Shown: one piece after another, positions 28,147-36,968 of the stretch | Numbering within the stretch: position 1 is the stretch's first letter | Layout of the letters: each line of letters starts with the position of its first letter | From: Alphaproteobacteria bacterium | GTDB taxonomy: Bacteria; Pseudomonadota; Alphaproteobacteria; UBA6615 | DNA: 64,000 bases | Assembly (NCBI GenBank): GCA_021774445.1 | Contig: JAJFJA010000078.1 | Span: forward strand, 25,714-89,713 | Direction of reading: 5' to 3' | Notes under the pieces: generated by a model | Database searches by the model: none | What the model was told of the DNA's origin: nothing | The model's input: the letters and a program-made list of their open reading frames with translations, nothing else | Position numbers and translations under genes: made by a program

Positions 28147-29589
28147 TTAGTTCGGATAGGCGTTGGGCTTCGCAATCCAATCCCCGTAGGCGCGTTTTTG
28201 CTCCTCCACGCCGACCCGGTCGGTGATGCGATCCCACTCTTCCGCCGCGCGATCCAAGGCTTCTTTCGCATCGTCGCCGCCAAACGCCGCGGTGATCGCC
28301 CGCGTCAGCGACTCTTCATAGGCGAAGGTGTTGCGGATCGACAGGTCGAGCAGGCCCGTTTCCGCGCCGGCTTGCAACGTCGCTAGATAGTCTTTCGCGT
28401 CCGGCCACAGATTTTGATATTCCGGGCTCTCGAAATGCGAGGTCCGGAACGGGTCCCGCAGCGCAAACGGCAGTTGCACGCGTTCTAGCGACACCTCGCG
28501 GCTGTTGAGCCACTGGGCGAACAGATACGCGGCTTCCTTGTTCTTGCTGTCGCTGGAGACGGCGAGTGAGAAGCCGGCCGCCAATTGCGGCGCGCCGCCG
28601 GGCGGCAACGCATAACCGACTTTGCCGGCCACCTTCGATTCCGGCACGAAGGACAGAATCTCGAAATCGCCATAACCGGCCGACCAACGTCCCGGCGGCG
28701 GCCACCAGCCCATGATCGCCAGGTCCCCGGCGAGCCAGGCGTTGAGCACTTCGATCGGGCCCCAGGCCTCGGCACCGGGCGGCATGAACTCATGCTCGGC
28801 GATCCAGCCCTCCACGACGCCGACGCCGATATCGCTGTTGATCGTCGCTTTCATGGTCTCCGCATCGAAGAACTCGCCGCCCTCGACCCGGAAGCGTTCC
28901 TCGAAATAATAATGGATCAGCCCCGGCGAGCGGATCATCGCCGAACCATAGAAACCGTCATGCGGGCGGTTCTCGGTGAAGTATTGGGTGATATCCTTGA
29001 ACTGCGCCCAAGTGTCGGGCGGTGCCAGATCGTAGCCGAACTGCCCCTTGAAGGCCGCCTGATGGGCCGCATCCCCGAACAGGTCCTTGCGGTAGTACAT
29101 GATCAGCACATCGCCATCGTCCGGCAGACCATAGATCGTGCCGCGATAGGCCATCTGATTGTCGCGATAGACCGGCGCGATGTCGGCCAGCTCTTCGCGA
29201 TAGCCATGCTTGTCAATGAAGTCGTCCAACGGTTCCAACGCGCCCGCCTCGGCAAGGTCGGGAATCCAGGCCGGCACCACATTAAGCAGATCGAACGCGC
29301 CGGTACTGGCCCGATGCTCCGCCAACGTCTTGGTGAACAGCTCGTTGATCGGTACCTCGACCACGTTGATTTTGATCCCGGTCAGTTCTTCCCAGCGCGG
29401 GCCGGAGAAGTTCAACGGGTCGTTGGCTTGCAGCCCGGCTTCCCAGGTGATGTTCAAGGTCGTGCCGGCGAATTGCTTGGCGGCTTCGACGGCGCGGTCG
29501 GCGGCGCTTTGCGCTCCCGCCGGCGCACTCGCGGCAAGCAGCAGCGCCGTCGCGCTGCCGAGTGCCGTGAATAGTGCAGTTTTTTTCAT
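28147..29589 (-). CDS. Extracellular solute-binding protein, family 1 (sugar type)
   Basis: 480-residue periplasmic receptor with a Sec signal (MKKTALFTALGSATALLLAA, cleavage near AQS). The mature protein starts AADRAVEAAKQFAGTTLNIT and contains WEELTGIKINVVEVP and the family segment DLLNVVPAWIPDLAEAGALEPLDDFI. It is longer than maltose-binding protein, like receptors for larger or acidic sugars. A good ribosome site (GGGAGG) precedes the ATG. It sits between the catabolic enzymes and the permeases in one leftward operon. The ligand is unknown. Confidence 0.92.
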   Translation of the reverse strand: MKKTALFTALGSATALLLAASAPAGAQSAADRAVEAAKQFAGTTLNITWEAGLQANDPLNFSGPRWEELTGIKINVVEVPINELFTKTLAEHRASTGAFDLLNVVPAWIPDLAEAGALEPLDDFIDKHGYREELADIAPVYRDNQMAYRGTIYGLPDDGDVLIMYYRKDLFGDAAHQAAFKGQFGYDLAPPDTWAQFKDITQYFTENRPHDGFYGSAMIRSPGLIHYYFEERFRVEGGEFFDAETMKATINSDIGVGVVEGWIAEHEFMPPGAEAWGPIEVLNAWLAGDLAIMGWWPPPGRWSAGYGDFEILSFVPESKVAGKVGYALPPGGAPQLAAGFSLAVSSDSKNKEAAYLFAQWLNSREVSLERVQLPFALRDPFRTSHFESPEYQNLWPDAKDYLATLQAGAETGLLDLSIRNTFAYEESLTRAITAAFGGDDAKEALDRAAEEWDRITDRVGVEEQKRAYGDWIAKPNAYPN

Positions 29590-29667
29590 ATGATCCTCCC
29601 TATCAGTCCCTTGGCTCTTGGCCGAGCCGATCGCACCGGCGCATCCGGCCGGTTATCCCTCCGCACC

Positions 29668-30714
29668 TCAGCCGAAGCGGCCGCGGTACCCTTGGCGTTT
29701 GGCCTGCCAGGCCGCATTTTCGGTGATGCCCTTGTTGACGATGCCGGTCGGCACATGGCCGGTCATCAGATCCACCGCCGCCTTCACATCTGCCGCGCCG
29801 ATGCCGGCGAAGCACTGATCGGTCCAGCACAGCGAGTGCGGCGTCACGATCACATTGTCGAGTTGAAACAGCGGGTCGTCGGCGCTCGATGGTTCCTCGG
29901 CGAAGACGTCCAAGCCGGCGCCGGCGATGCGGCGCGCTTGCAGCGCTTCGGTCAGCGCCGCCTGGTCGACGATCGGGCCGCGCGCGGTGTTGATCAGATA
30001 GGCCGTCGGTTTCATCAGCTTGAGCAAGTCGGCGTTCACCAGGCCTTCGGTCGCGTCGCTGAGCGGGCAGTTCACGGCGACCACATCGGCGTCCTGGAAA
30101 AGCCTTTCGACGCTTACCAGTTCCACGCCCAGCTGTTGCGCGACCGTCGCATCGGCATAGGGGTCATGGGCCAGGAAGTTCATGCCCAAAGGGGTCGCCA
30201 GCCGAAACATCTCGGCGCCGATATTGCCGATCCCCAACGAGCCGAGCGTCAAGCCGACCACCCCGACGCCCATATGGTCGGCCCGTTTTGCCCAGCCCTC
30301 GGGGCCGCTGCGGGTCAGGTGATCCTTGGTGAGCAGCTTGCCCGTGAGCGCCAGCATCATGGTCAGGATCGCCACGGCCACCGGCCGCTGCACCCCGGTC
30401 GGCGTGATCACCAGTGCGACATCGTTGGCATCGCACGCCGCCACATCCACATTGTCGTAACCGACGCCGAAGCGCGCCACCATGGCCAGCTTCCCGTCGC
30501 CGGGGAAACTATCCGCGGTGAACTGGCCGCCCAGCAGGATCAGCGCGTCATACCCCGCCATCGCGGACGCGGGCACGACGCCCTTCTCCAGCGGCACATA
30601 AGCCCAATCGATCGCCGGGTTATCGTCGAGCGGGCGCAGATCGAAGGACGGGTAGGCCGGGCTCCCGTCGGGGCGCTGGAAGTCGGCGCTCAGCGCCAGC
30701 CGGAACTGATCCAT
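29668..30714 (-). CDS. D-isomer-specific 2-hydroxyacid dehydrogenase
   Basis: 348-residue NAD(P)-dependent dehydrogenase interconverting a 2-hydroxyacid and a 2-ketoacid. Rossmann motif LGSLGIGNIGAEMF. Active-site residues by family: Arg in NTARGPIVD, Glu in DVFAEEPSS and His in TPHSLCWTD. The start at 30714 has GGAAAGGGAGG upstream; a longer frame reads into the aldolase gene. It lies 16 bases after the HpcH-type aldolase and before the receptor gene, so the pair probably processes the imported compound. Confidence 0.92.
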   Translation of the reverse strand: MDQFRLALSADFQRPDGSPAYPSFDLRPLDDNPAIDWAYVPLEKGVVPASAMAGYDALILLGGQFTADSFPGDGKLAMVARFGVGYDNVDVAACDANDVALVITPTGVQRPVAVAILTMMLALTGKLLTKDHLTRSGPEGWAKRADHMGVGVVGLTLGSLGIGNIGAEMFRLATPLGMNFLAHDPYADATVAQQLGVELVSVERLFQDADVVAVNCPLSDATEGLVNADLLKLMKPTAYLINTARGPIVDQAALTEALQARRIAGAGLDVFAEEPSSADDPLFQLDNVIVTPHSLCWTDQCFAGIGAADVKAAVDLMTGHVPTGIVNKGITENAAWQAKRQGYRGRFG

Positions 30715-30730
30715 GGCGGCCTCCCTTTCC

Positions 30731-31534
30731 TCAGCGCTTGCCGGTCCGCTTTCGCGCGGCGGCCTTGGCCACTCGAGCGCGTATATCGGCGACCCCTGAC
30801 GACAGCGCGGCTTGCAACAGCCAGATGTCGCCGGAGTAGCATATGAAATCGCAACCCGCCGCATGTAGTTTGGCGCATTCCTCCGCCGATGCCGCCAGGC
30901 GGCCCACCGGTTTCTTATGCTTCCGTGACGCTTCCATGACCCGGGCAATCGCCGTGTTGAATTTGCGGCTGGTGAATTGTCCTGGAATGCCAAGCGAGCA
31001 GCTCAGGTCGAAATGGCCGACCCACAGGCAGTTGACGTTTTTGAGCGCGGCAATCTCGAAGACGTTCTCCACCCCTTCCGCCGTCTCGATCAAGGGGACC
31101 AAGGCCGTCTTGGCATTGGCGTTGGCGAGGCTCTCGATGACCGGGCCGGGGGCGTAATCGTCATGCGCGATGCCTAGCGCCACGCCGCGGCCGCCCTCGG
31201 GCACATATTTCATATAGTCGATGATTCGCTGCGCTTCCGCCGCCGACGCCATCATCGGCGGCACCAGCCCCTGCGCGCCGACATCGAGACAGCGCGCGAT
31301 ATGGTGATAGGCCTTCGACGGCGGCCGCACGACGCTGGCGATCCCCACGTCATGCAGGTTGCGCAGGATGGCTTTCAGCGTTTCGAAACTAAAGCCGCTG
31401 TGCTCCATGTCGACGAAGGCGTAGTCGCAATCCGCTGCCTTCAGCATGCGACCAATGCCCGGCGTCGCGAACTCGCCGAGATAGGTTCCGACTTTCAGCC
31501 CGCGGCGTTTGACGAGCTCGCGAAATCCCCCCAT
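30731..31534 (-). CDS. HpcH/HpaI-family class II aldolase/citrate lyase
   Basis: 267-residue metal-dependent aldolase, usually cleaving 2-keto-3-deoxy or 4-hydroxy-2-oxo acids to pyruvate and an aldehyde. Landmarks: FVDMEHSGFSFETLK (first His/Glu region), VRPPS, GAQGLVPPMM, PLIETAEGVENV (metal Glu) and GHFDLSCSLG (metal Asp). It is the first gene of the leftward operon. The start at 31534 fits the family N terminus; a longer frame from 31633 has no support. It is divergent from the GntR regulator with about 210 bases between. Confidence 0.9.
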   Translation of the reverse strand: MGGFRELVKRRGLKVGTYLGEFATPGIGRMLKAADCDYAFVDMEHSGFSFETLKAILRNLHDVGIASVVRPPSKAYHHIARCLDVGAQGLVPPMMASAAEAQRIIDYMKYVPEGGRGVALGIAHDDYAPGPVIESLANANAKTALVPLIETAEGVENVFEIAALKNVNCLWVGHFDLSCSLGIPGQFTSRKFNTAIARVMEASRKHKKPVGRLAASAEECAKLHAAGCDFICYSGDIWLLQAALSSGVADIRARVAKAAARKRTGKR

Positions 31535-31685
31535 GGCCCACCCCCTATTTTTTTGGGCGCCGGAACCGATTTCGGTTTGAGCATCGGCACGACGCGGGAT
31601 CGTCAGTTGGGCACGTAATAACCATACCGGCAATCCGGGCTCTCCGCAATAATGAGATGATCATCATGCCAGTTGCTGGTAGGAT

Positions 31686-31698
31686 GTAACGAGGTTAC
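31686..31698. promoter_or_regulatory. Candidate GntR/FadR-type operator
   Basis: GTAAC-GAG-GTTAC, a perfect 5-bp inverted repeat, lies about 50 bases before the GntR gene in the shared divergent region. A second palindrome, GATGATCATC (31656-31665), is 20 bases further upstream. Position suits autoregulation and control of the aldolase operon. Confidence 0.5.
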
Positions 31699-31747
31699 GA
31701 CGTTGTGCCGTCGGTCCTGGATGATCTCGTAAGGCAGCGGGAGGACA

Positions 31748-32485
31748 ATGTCGGTTACCAAATCCGATCCCATACCGCGTCGAAAACTCTATCAGGAGGT
31801 CGCCGACAGGCTGCGCGAGCGGATCGAGCGCGGCGAGTTCGCGCCCGGGCAGCAACTGCCGTCGGAGCGCGAGCTTATGGCGCTGCACGGCGTCGGTCGT
31901 CCGGCCGTTCGCGAAGCCATGCTGACCCTTGAGCGCATGGGCATGATCTCGATCACCCACGGCGAACGCGCCCGCGTGCGCAAGCCCACGGCCCAGACGG
32001 TGATCGATCAGATTGCCGAAACCGCCCGCCATATGTTGCTGACCTCGCCCGACGCGCTGCACCACCTCAAGGAGGCCCGTCTCTCGTTCGAGGTCGGCAT
32101 CGTGCGCACCGCTGCGGAACGCCGCACGGCAGCGGATTTGGCGCACCTTGCGCAGGCCTTGGAGGCCCACCGCGAGGCCATGCGCAAAGGCAAGGGTTTC
32201 CTCGAAAAGGACATGGCCTTCCATCGCGCGATCATCGCCATCGCCAATAATCCGATTTACGACGCGATCTGCCAGGCGATGCTGCAGTGGCTCGCCGAGT
32301 TCCATAAGGACCTGCTACGCCTGCCCGGTGCCGAAGATCTGACGATTACCGAACATACGCAGATCTATGACCGCATCGCCGCCCGCGATCCCGACGGCGC
32401 GGCCCAGGCGATGACGGATCATCTAAACCGGGCAAACGAGAAATATCGGCAATTCGAAGCGCCGCGGGATATCACCGGCGGTTAG
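31748..32485 (+). CDS. GntR-family regulator, FadR subfamily
   Basis: 245-residue regulator. Winged HTH (about 10-75): YQEVADRLRERIERGEF, LPSERELMALHGVGRPAVREAM, and wing with ITHGERARV. The C-terminal FCD domain (about 95-235) carries probable metal ligands in EKDMAFHRAII, ITEHTQIYDRI and AMTDHLNRA, as in regulators that bind sugar acids. Ribosome site GGGAGGA. It starts a rightward operon with the ApnL-like gene and is divergent from the aldolase/importer operon, so it probably controls both in response to the imported acid or an intermediate. Confidence 0.92.
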   Translation: MSVTKSDPIPRRKLYQEVADRLRERIERGEFAPGQQLPSERELMALHGVGRPAVREAMLTLERMGMISITHGERARVRKPTAQTVIDQIAETARHMLLTSPDALHHLKEARLSFEVGIVRTAAERRTAADLAHLAQALEAHREAMRKGKGFLEKDMAFHRAIIAIANNPIYDAICQAMLQWLAEFHKDLLRLPGAEDLTITEHTQIYDRIAARDPDGAAQAMTDHLNRANEKYRQFEAPRDITGG

Positions 32486-32518
32486 CGAATATGCCGGTCT
32501 GAACGAGGGAGGACGTTG

Positions 32519-34483
32519 ATGAGTCAGGTTGATCGGGCCATTGCCCTTTTCGGCACCGCTGAGCCCCTTGAGGCGCCGCGAGTCATCACCGCCGGGCCGT
32601 TGACCTTGGAGCTCGAGGCCGGCGCCCTGCGGCACATCACCTTCGACGGCGTTGAAGTACTGCGCGGGGTCGCCTTCCTTATTCGTAACGTCGGTTGGGG
32701 CACCTACCGGCCGGAAATAGCCAATCTTCAGGTCAGTCAGGATACCGCCGGTTTTGTGGCGACATACGACGCCCGCTGCGCCGACGATAGCCAAGCGTTC
32801 AGCTACCACGCCGACATCACCTACACCGTCGATGACGGCTTGTTGTTTTCGGTCACCGGTCAGGCCGACGGGCCGTTCCACACCAACCGCCTCGGCTTTG
32901 TCGTCCTGCATCCACTCGCCGGCATCGCCGGCGCCCCGGTGCACGTCACCCATGTCGACGGCACGACAGCGGAAAGCCGCTTTCCACTCCATGTCAGTCC
33001 GGCCCAACCGATCTTCGATATTCGCGCCCTGCGGCACCAGGTCCGGCCCGGCGTGTGGGCCACCTGCACTATGACCGGTGATGCCTATGAGATGGAGGAC
33101 CAGCGCAACTGGACCGACGCCTCCTTCAAGACCTACATCCGGCCGCTGTCGAAACCGCTGCCCTATACGGTCGATAGCGAAGACGCGGTCGTCCAGACCA
33201 TCGCACTGACCTTCGAGACCGCGGCGGACCGTCCTCCAGCCACCGCGACCGACGGCGACATTGCACTGACCTTCGAGGCGGCCGACGCCGGTGTCCTGCC
33301 CAAGATTGGCCTCGCGCTGTCGCCCGAGGTCGTGCCGGCTGCCCGCGCCGCGCTCCCCGTGCTCCGCCAACTCGGCCCGCAATTTCTGATTTGTCGGTAC
33401 GACGCGCGACGGGACGCGGGCGCGCTGGCGGACTACCGGCAGCTCGCCGAAGATCTCGAGGCGACGGTGACCCTGGAGTTGATTCTACCGGCCGAGGATG
33501 CGCCCACCGCCGAAGCGACTGCCGCCGCGACGGCCGTGACCGCCGCCGGGCTCGACCCGGAGTCGGTATCGGTGTGTCCCGCCCCTCTGCTCATGAGTTA
33601 CCAGCCCGATGCCGTCTGGCCCGACATTCCCCCCTTGTCGGCGTTCTACAGCGCTGCCCGCGCGGCTTTCCCCGCCACCGCGATCGGTGGCGGCATGTTG
33701 AGCTACTTTACCGAACTCAATCGCTGCTGGCCGCCCGCAGATAGCCTCGACTACGTCACCCATACCACTTGTGCCACCGTCCATGACGCCGACGATCGTG
33801 CCGTCATGGAAACGCTTGAGGCTCTGCCCTATGCCATCGCAACCACCAGGGCCAAACTCGGCGCCTTGGATTATCGCATCGGGCCCAGCGCCATCGGCAT
33901 GCGCCATAACCCTTACGGCGCCGATGTCGCGCCCAATCCCGACGACCGACGGGTCGCCATGGCGCGCAACGAACCCCGCCATCGCGGCCTGTTCGGCGCC
34001 GCCTGGACCCTGGCCTATGCCGCGGCTGCGGCGCGCGGCGGCATCACCGCCCTGACGCTAGCCGCGCCCGTCGGGCCCTTCGGCGTAATCCACGATCCGA
34101 CTTGGTCGGCCGCTTTTTACGACCGGCAAGACACCAGGAGCGTCTATCCGCTGTATCATGTGCTGGCCGCCCTCGCCGCCGCTGCCGGACGACCGCGGAT
34201 CTCGTTGTTGTCGACGGCGCCAAGCCAAATTGAGGCAATCGCCTGGCATGCCGACGACCACATTGCCTGTTGGCTAGCCAACTTGACCGGGAACACGGTC
34301 TCGGTAGATCTTACGGCGCTGCCCGGCGCGCCGCTCTCCTGCGTCCTGTTGGACGAAGACAGTTTCGTCGCCGCCTCGACCCGCCCGGATTATTTCACCG
34401 CGCCATCCTCCGCGCCGGTTCCCGATGGCAAAATCGCCCTTAGGCCCTATGCTGTTGCGGCGCTGCATTTATCGAACGGCTAG
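32519..34483 (+). CDS. apnL: D-apionate lactonase-like protein
   Basis: 654-residue cytoplasmic protein, no signal peptide. I recognise the ApnL family: FGTAEPLEAPRV, AGPLTLELEAGALRHITFDG, GWGTYRPEIANL, FVVLHPLAGIAGAPV, and EMEDQRNWTDASFKTYIRPL are characteristic segments. ApnL hydrolyses D-apionolactone in D-apiose catabolism, but the wider family may act on other branched or sugar lactones. The ATG at 32519 is preceded by GAGGGAGG; a TTG lies 3 bases earlier. It follows the GntR gene by 33 bases. The neighbouring aldolase and 2-hydroxyacid dehydrogenase are not the standard apiose enzymes, so the substrate here may differ. Confidence 0.72.
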   Translation: MSQVDRAIALFGTAEPLEAPRVITAGPLTLELEAGALRHITFDGVEVLRGVAFLIRNVGWGTYRPEIANLQVSQDTAGFVATYDARCADDSQAFSYHADITYTVDDGLLFSVTGQADGPFHTNRLGFVVLHPLAGIAGAPVHVTHVDGTTAESRFPLHVSPAQPIFDIRALRHQVRPGVWATCTMTGDAYEMEDQRNWTDASFKTYIRPLSKPLPYTVDSEDAVVQTIALTFETAADRPPATATDGDIALTFEAADAGVLPKIGLALSPEVVPAARAALPVLRQLGPQFLICRYDARRDAGALADYRQLAEDLEATVTLELILPAEDAPTAEATAAATAVTAAGLDPESVSVCPAPLLMSYQPDAVWPDIPPLSAFYSAARAAFPATAIGGGMLSYFTELNRCWPPADSLDYVTHTTCATVHDADDRAVMETLEALPYAIATTRAKLGALDYRIGPSAIGMRHNPYGADVAPNPDDRRVAMARNEPRHRGLFGAAWTLAYAAAAARGGITALTLAAPVGPFGVIHDPTWSAAFYDRQDTRSVYPLYHVLAALAAAAGRPRISLLSTAPSQIEAIAWHADDHIACWLANLTGNTVSVDLTALPGAPLSCVLLDEDSFVAASTRPDYFTAPSSAPVPDGKIALRPYAVAALHLSNG

Positions 34484-34489
34484 CGAATC

Positions 34490-34915
34490 ATGAGCGACCA
34501 GTGGCAATACCAAGTCCGCATAAATCTCGAGGAGGACAGCGCCCGGGCGGCGCGGCAGAGTCCGGACGCGCCGTCGCTTAAGCCGCTGACCGATATCCTC
34601 GGCCGTCATGACGCGGCCCCGATATGCCAGTACGACGCTTTCGCCGGCTACGTCGCCGAGGCGGAAGCTCAGGGCATCGAAAATTACCCGCTGTATGAAT
34701 GGACCAAGGTGACGATCGAAAATCCTGCCAAACAGGCGAAATACCTGCTCTCGTTCACCCTCTATGTCGGCGGCGACGAGGTTTATGCCAAGCACAAGGC
34801 CGACGCGTTGCTGGCCGAGCTGGAACCCTTGGTCGGCGGCGGCATTGTCACCAAGCTATCGAAATACGACACCAACCCAGCCAATAACCCCCAACCGCCG
34901 GCACAAAAAGGATGA
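34490..34915 (+). CDS. Conserved-looking hypothetical protein in lactonase operon
   Basis: 141-residue soluble protein starting 6 bases after the lactonase stop, clearly cotranscribed. It has alternating beta/alpha character (WQYQVRINLEEDSARAA, YLLSFTLYVGGDEVYAKHKADAL) and a Pro/Asn-rich tail. I do not recognise a family. Context suggests a helper in the same sugar-acid pathway, but sequence alone gives no activity. Confidence 0.7.
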   Translation: MSDQWQYQVRINLEEDSARAARQSPDAPSLKPLTDILGRHDAAPICQYDAFAGYVAEAEAQGIENYPLYEWTKVTIENPAKQAKYLLSFTLYVGGDEVYAKHKADALLAELEPLVGGGIVTKLSKYDTNPANNPQPPAQKG

Positions 34916-34949
34916 CCGTCCATCTTCGCCTCGGTGGGGGATTACCTGC

Positions 34950-35528
34950 CTAAAGACTCTCGATTTCAGCTTTCGCCATAGCCGCCGTATTGCCTAGACC
35001 CGCGCGCATCAGGTCTAGGATAAGCTCGCTCGCCGTCATCCTCGGCGATTCGTAATCAAGTCTCATTTTGCGCAGGGCGGCCACAGCATGTGATGGATAG
35101 AGTTCGAATGTGCTTGCGAGAAACTGATCGGCGGTCACTGCCTCGGTATCGTATTCTTTCAAGATCGCGAGCGGAAAGTCCTTCACGTTCTCAGTAATGA
35201 TGTGTTGAGCGCCGGCTTGGATAGCGGCGGCTAAGACGTGCCTGTCCCCCTCGTCCGGTAGTTCGAGGGACGGAACCAGGGAGTCGTGCCCCTCGATTAT
35301 CGCCTCGGGGAACGCCCGTGCCATCGCCGCGACTTGGGCGTGGACGCTTTTCTCTAGCTGGGGCTTATTTCGCAGCAGGCTGCGAGTCCACTCGTCCAGA
35401 ATTTGCGCCGACCATCGTGCGCGATAGAGTCCAGCCTCCGCAAATCGCAGTAGAACGTCTCGAACCCGAAACGGATACAGCACGTTCGCGTCCAATACGA
35501 CGACAAACCGATCGGCGACATTGCTCAT
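34950..35528 (-). CDS. PIN-domain ribonuclease (toxin)
   Basis: 192-residue PIN-domain protein, probably an RNase toxin of a two-gene module. Acidic site residues: Asp in VVLDANVLYP, Glu in LDEWTRSLL, Asp in DEGDRHVLAAAI and Asp in ENVKDFP. It is longer than typical VapC (about 130), with a C-terminal helical extension after the PIN core. Its ATG overlaps the antitoxin gene by 4 bases. Confidence 0.88.
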   Translation of the reverse strand: MSNVADRFVVVLDANVLYPFRVRDVLLRFAEAGLYRARWSAQILDEWTRSLLRNKPQLEKSVHAQVAAMARAFPEAIIEGHDSLVPSLELPDEGDRHVLAAAIQAGAQHIITENVKDFPLAILKEYDTEAVTADQFLASTFELYPSHAVAALRKMRLDYESPRMTASELILDLMRAGLGNTAAMAKAEIESL

Positions 35529-35971
35529 CCCGCATCATATTCCTGACCGAGATTCTGCAGTTCCTTTAAGGCGTCGGAGCGAGCGTCGCCGCGACGCGCC
35601 ATATAGGTGAGGAGGTCATCGGCCTTCACCCTGCGATGCGATCCGACCATGCGGTAATTGATTTCCCCGGATTCAAGCAGCTTCGTCAGAAATGGGCGAG
35701 ACACATTCAGTAGGTCTGCCGCCTTCTGAGTCGTCAACTCGGCACTGTAGGGTACCAGGGTAACCATCTCCCCTCTCGCGACATGGGCAAGCAGATCGAG
35801 CATGAGCGCGCCGATCGCCGGCGGCAGTTCAATTTGAACCTCCGCGCCGTCTTCAACCACATTCAGCCGCAGTGAACCCGATTCGGTCAGAGAACGACCC
35901 AAGGCCGTCGTCGCCTCGGATGCTTTTTTCGTTTCATCCGGCGTTGGAAGGCGCTTGGACAATGTTTCCAT
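35525..35971 (-). CDS. Antitoxin with excisionase-type HTH domain
   Basis: 148-residue protein with a C-terminal MerR/excisionase-like HTH (TTQKAADLLNVSRPFLTKLL, then a RMVGSHRRVKADDLLTYM wing). An acidic N-terminal region precedes it that may bind the toxin. Ribosome site GAGGAGG precedes the ATG at 35971. A longer frame to 36121 reads through the AT-rich repeat and is rejected. The excisionase-plus-PIN pair is a recurrent toxin-antitoxin arrangement. The HTH protein likely represses its own operon through the repeat upstream. Confidence 0.87.
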   Translation of the reverse strand: METLSKRLPTPDETKKASEATTALGRSLTESGSLRLNVVEDGAEVQIELPPAIGALMLDLLAHVARGEMVTLVPYSAELTTQKAADLLNVSRPFLTKLLESGEINYRMVGSHRRVKADDLLTYMARRGDARSDALKELQNLGQEYDAG

Positions 35972-36031
35972 AGTTCCCTCCTCGATAGGAGGCGCGTGCG
36001 CGCCTGCTATTACATGTAGCGTCAAAGTCGA

Positions 36032-36076
36032 ATAAACACAATAAGTGAAATAAACGAAATAAGTGAAATAAACGAA
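36032..36076. repeat. Five tandem 9-bp units upstream of PIN toxin-antitoxin operon
   Basis: Reading from 36032: ATAAACACA, ATAAGTGAA, ATAAACGAA, ATAAGTGAA, ATAAACGAA. This includes two identical 18-bp direct repeats (36041-36058, 36059-36076). It is AT-rich in a GC-rich region and starts about 60 bases upstream of the antitoxin start, so it fits a multi-site operator for the excisionase-type antitoxin. Confidence 0.75.
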
Positions 36077-36158
36077 AATGGCGTATCGACCCCTAGATTC
36101 GGTACCAAAGTCGTCTGACACCCCCAGATCTCGCGTCTTGGTCTAAAGAAGTAGGTGC

Positions 36159-36968
36159 TTAGACACGCCAACCGAGCACGCGCTTTTCCACCAGACCCAG
36201 CAGTGAACTGACACCGACCCCCAGTATCGAGAGAATCGTCACCCCGACGAACAGCCGCTCCAGATCGTACAGCGAGCCGGCCTCGAGGATATAGGCGCCG
36301 ACGCCGAATTCCGCACCGAGCATCTCTGCCGCGACCAGCAGGATGATGGCGATGGCGAAACTTACCCGCAGCCCGGAGAGGATGCCCGGCATCGCCCCGG
36401 GCAGCACGATTTTGCGCACAATTGAAAACCAAGACAGCCCGAAGCTTTGCCCCATGCGGATCAGCGATCGATCCACATTATCGACGGCACCATAGGTGGC
36501 GACGACGGTCGGGGTGAAGGTGCCCAACGCGATCAGCGCGTATTTCGAGCCTTCGTCGATTCCGAACCAGATGACGAACAGCGGCAGCAGGGCGATTTTC
36601 GGGATCGGGAAGATTGCCGCGACCAGCGGCACCAAGGCGGCCCGGATATAGGACAGCAAGGCGATGAAAACGCCGACGGCGATCCCCGCCGCCGCCCCCG
36701 CCGCGGCTCCGACCGCCAGCCGGGTGAGGGAAGGCAGTAGATGCTGCCACAACAAGCCGCTCTCCCACAGCGTGATGAACGTCGCCAACACGTCGGAGGG
36801 CCGCGGCATGGTGAGGTTCGAGATGAACCCCGCCCGCGTACCATATTCCGCGAACGCGATCAGGGCCGCGAAAACCAACGGGCCGACCCAGCGCATGGTT
36901 TTCGGCGCGAAACCGCCACCGCGAAACGCCACGGGTCGGCGGGCCGTGTTCAGCGTCGCTTCAGACAC
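36159..36968 (-). CDS. ABC transporter permease, SsuC/TauC (NMT1-associated) type
   Basis: 269-residue inner-membrane permease with about six hydrophobic segments. Family features are IPKIALLPLFVIWFGIDEGSK and the coupling loop region VDRSLIRMGQSFGLSWFSIVRKIVLPGAMPG. It acts with the ATPase upstream (8-base overlap) and the periplasmic NMT1-like receptor. This family imports sulfonates, nitrate-like anions, pyrimidine precursors and other small organics. Confidence 0.92.
   Translation of the reverse strand: MSEATLNTARRPVAFRGGGFAPKTMRWVGPLVFAALIAFAEYGTRAGFISNLTMPRPSDVLATFITLWESGLLWQHLLPSLTRLAVGAAAGAAAGIAVGVFIALLSYIRAALVPLVAAIFPIPKIALLPLFVIWFGIDEGSKYALIALGTFTPTVVATYGAVDNVDRSLIRMGQSFGLSWFSIVRKIVLPGAMPGILSGLRVSFAIAIILLVAAEMLGAEFGVGAYILEAGSLYDLERLFVGVTILSILGVGVSSLLGLVEKRVLGWRV

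Noticed and set aside
36032..36076. CRISPR-like repeat
   Set aside because: Units are only 9 bases with no spacers; it reads as a tandem operator.
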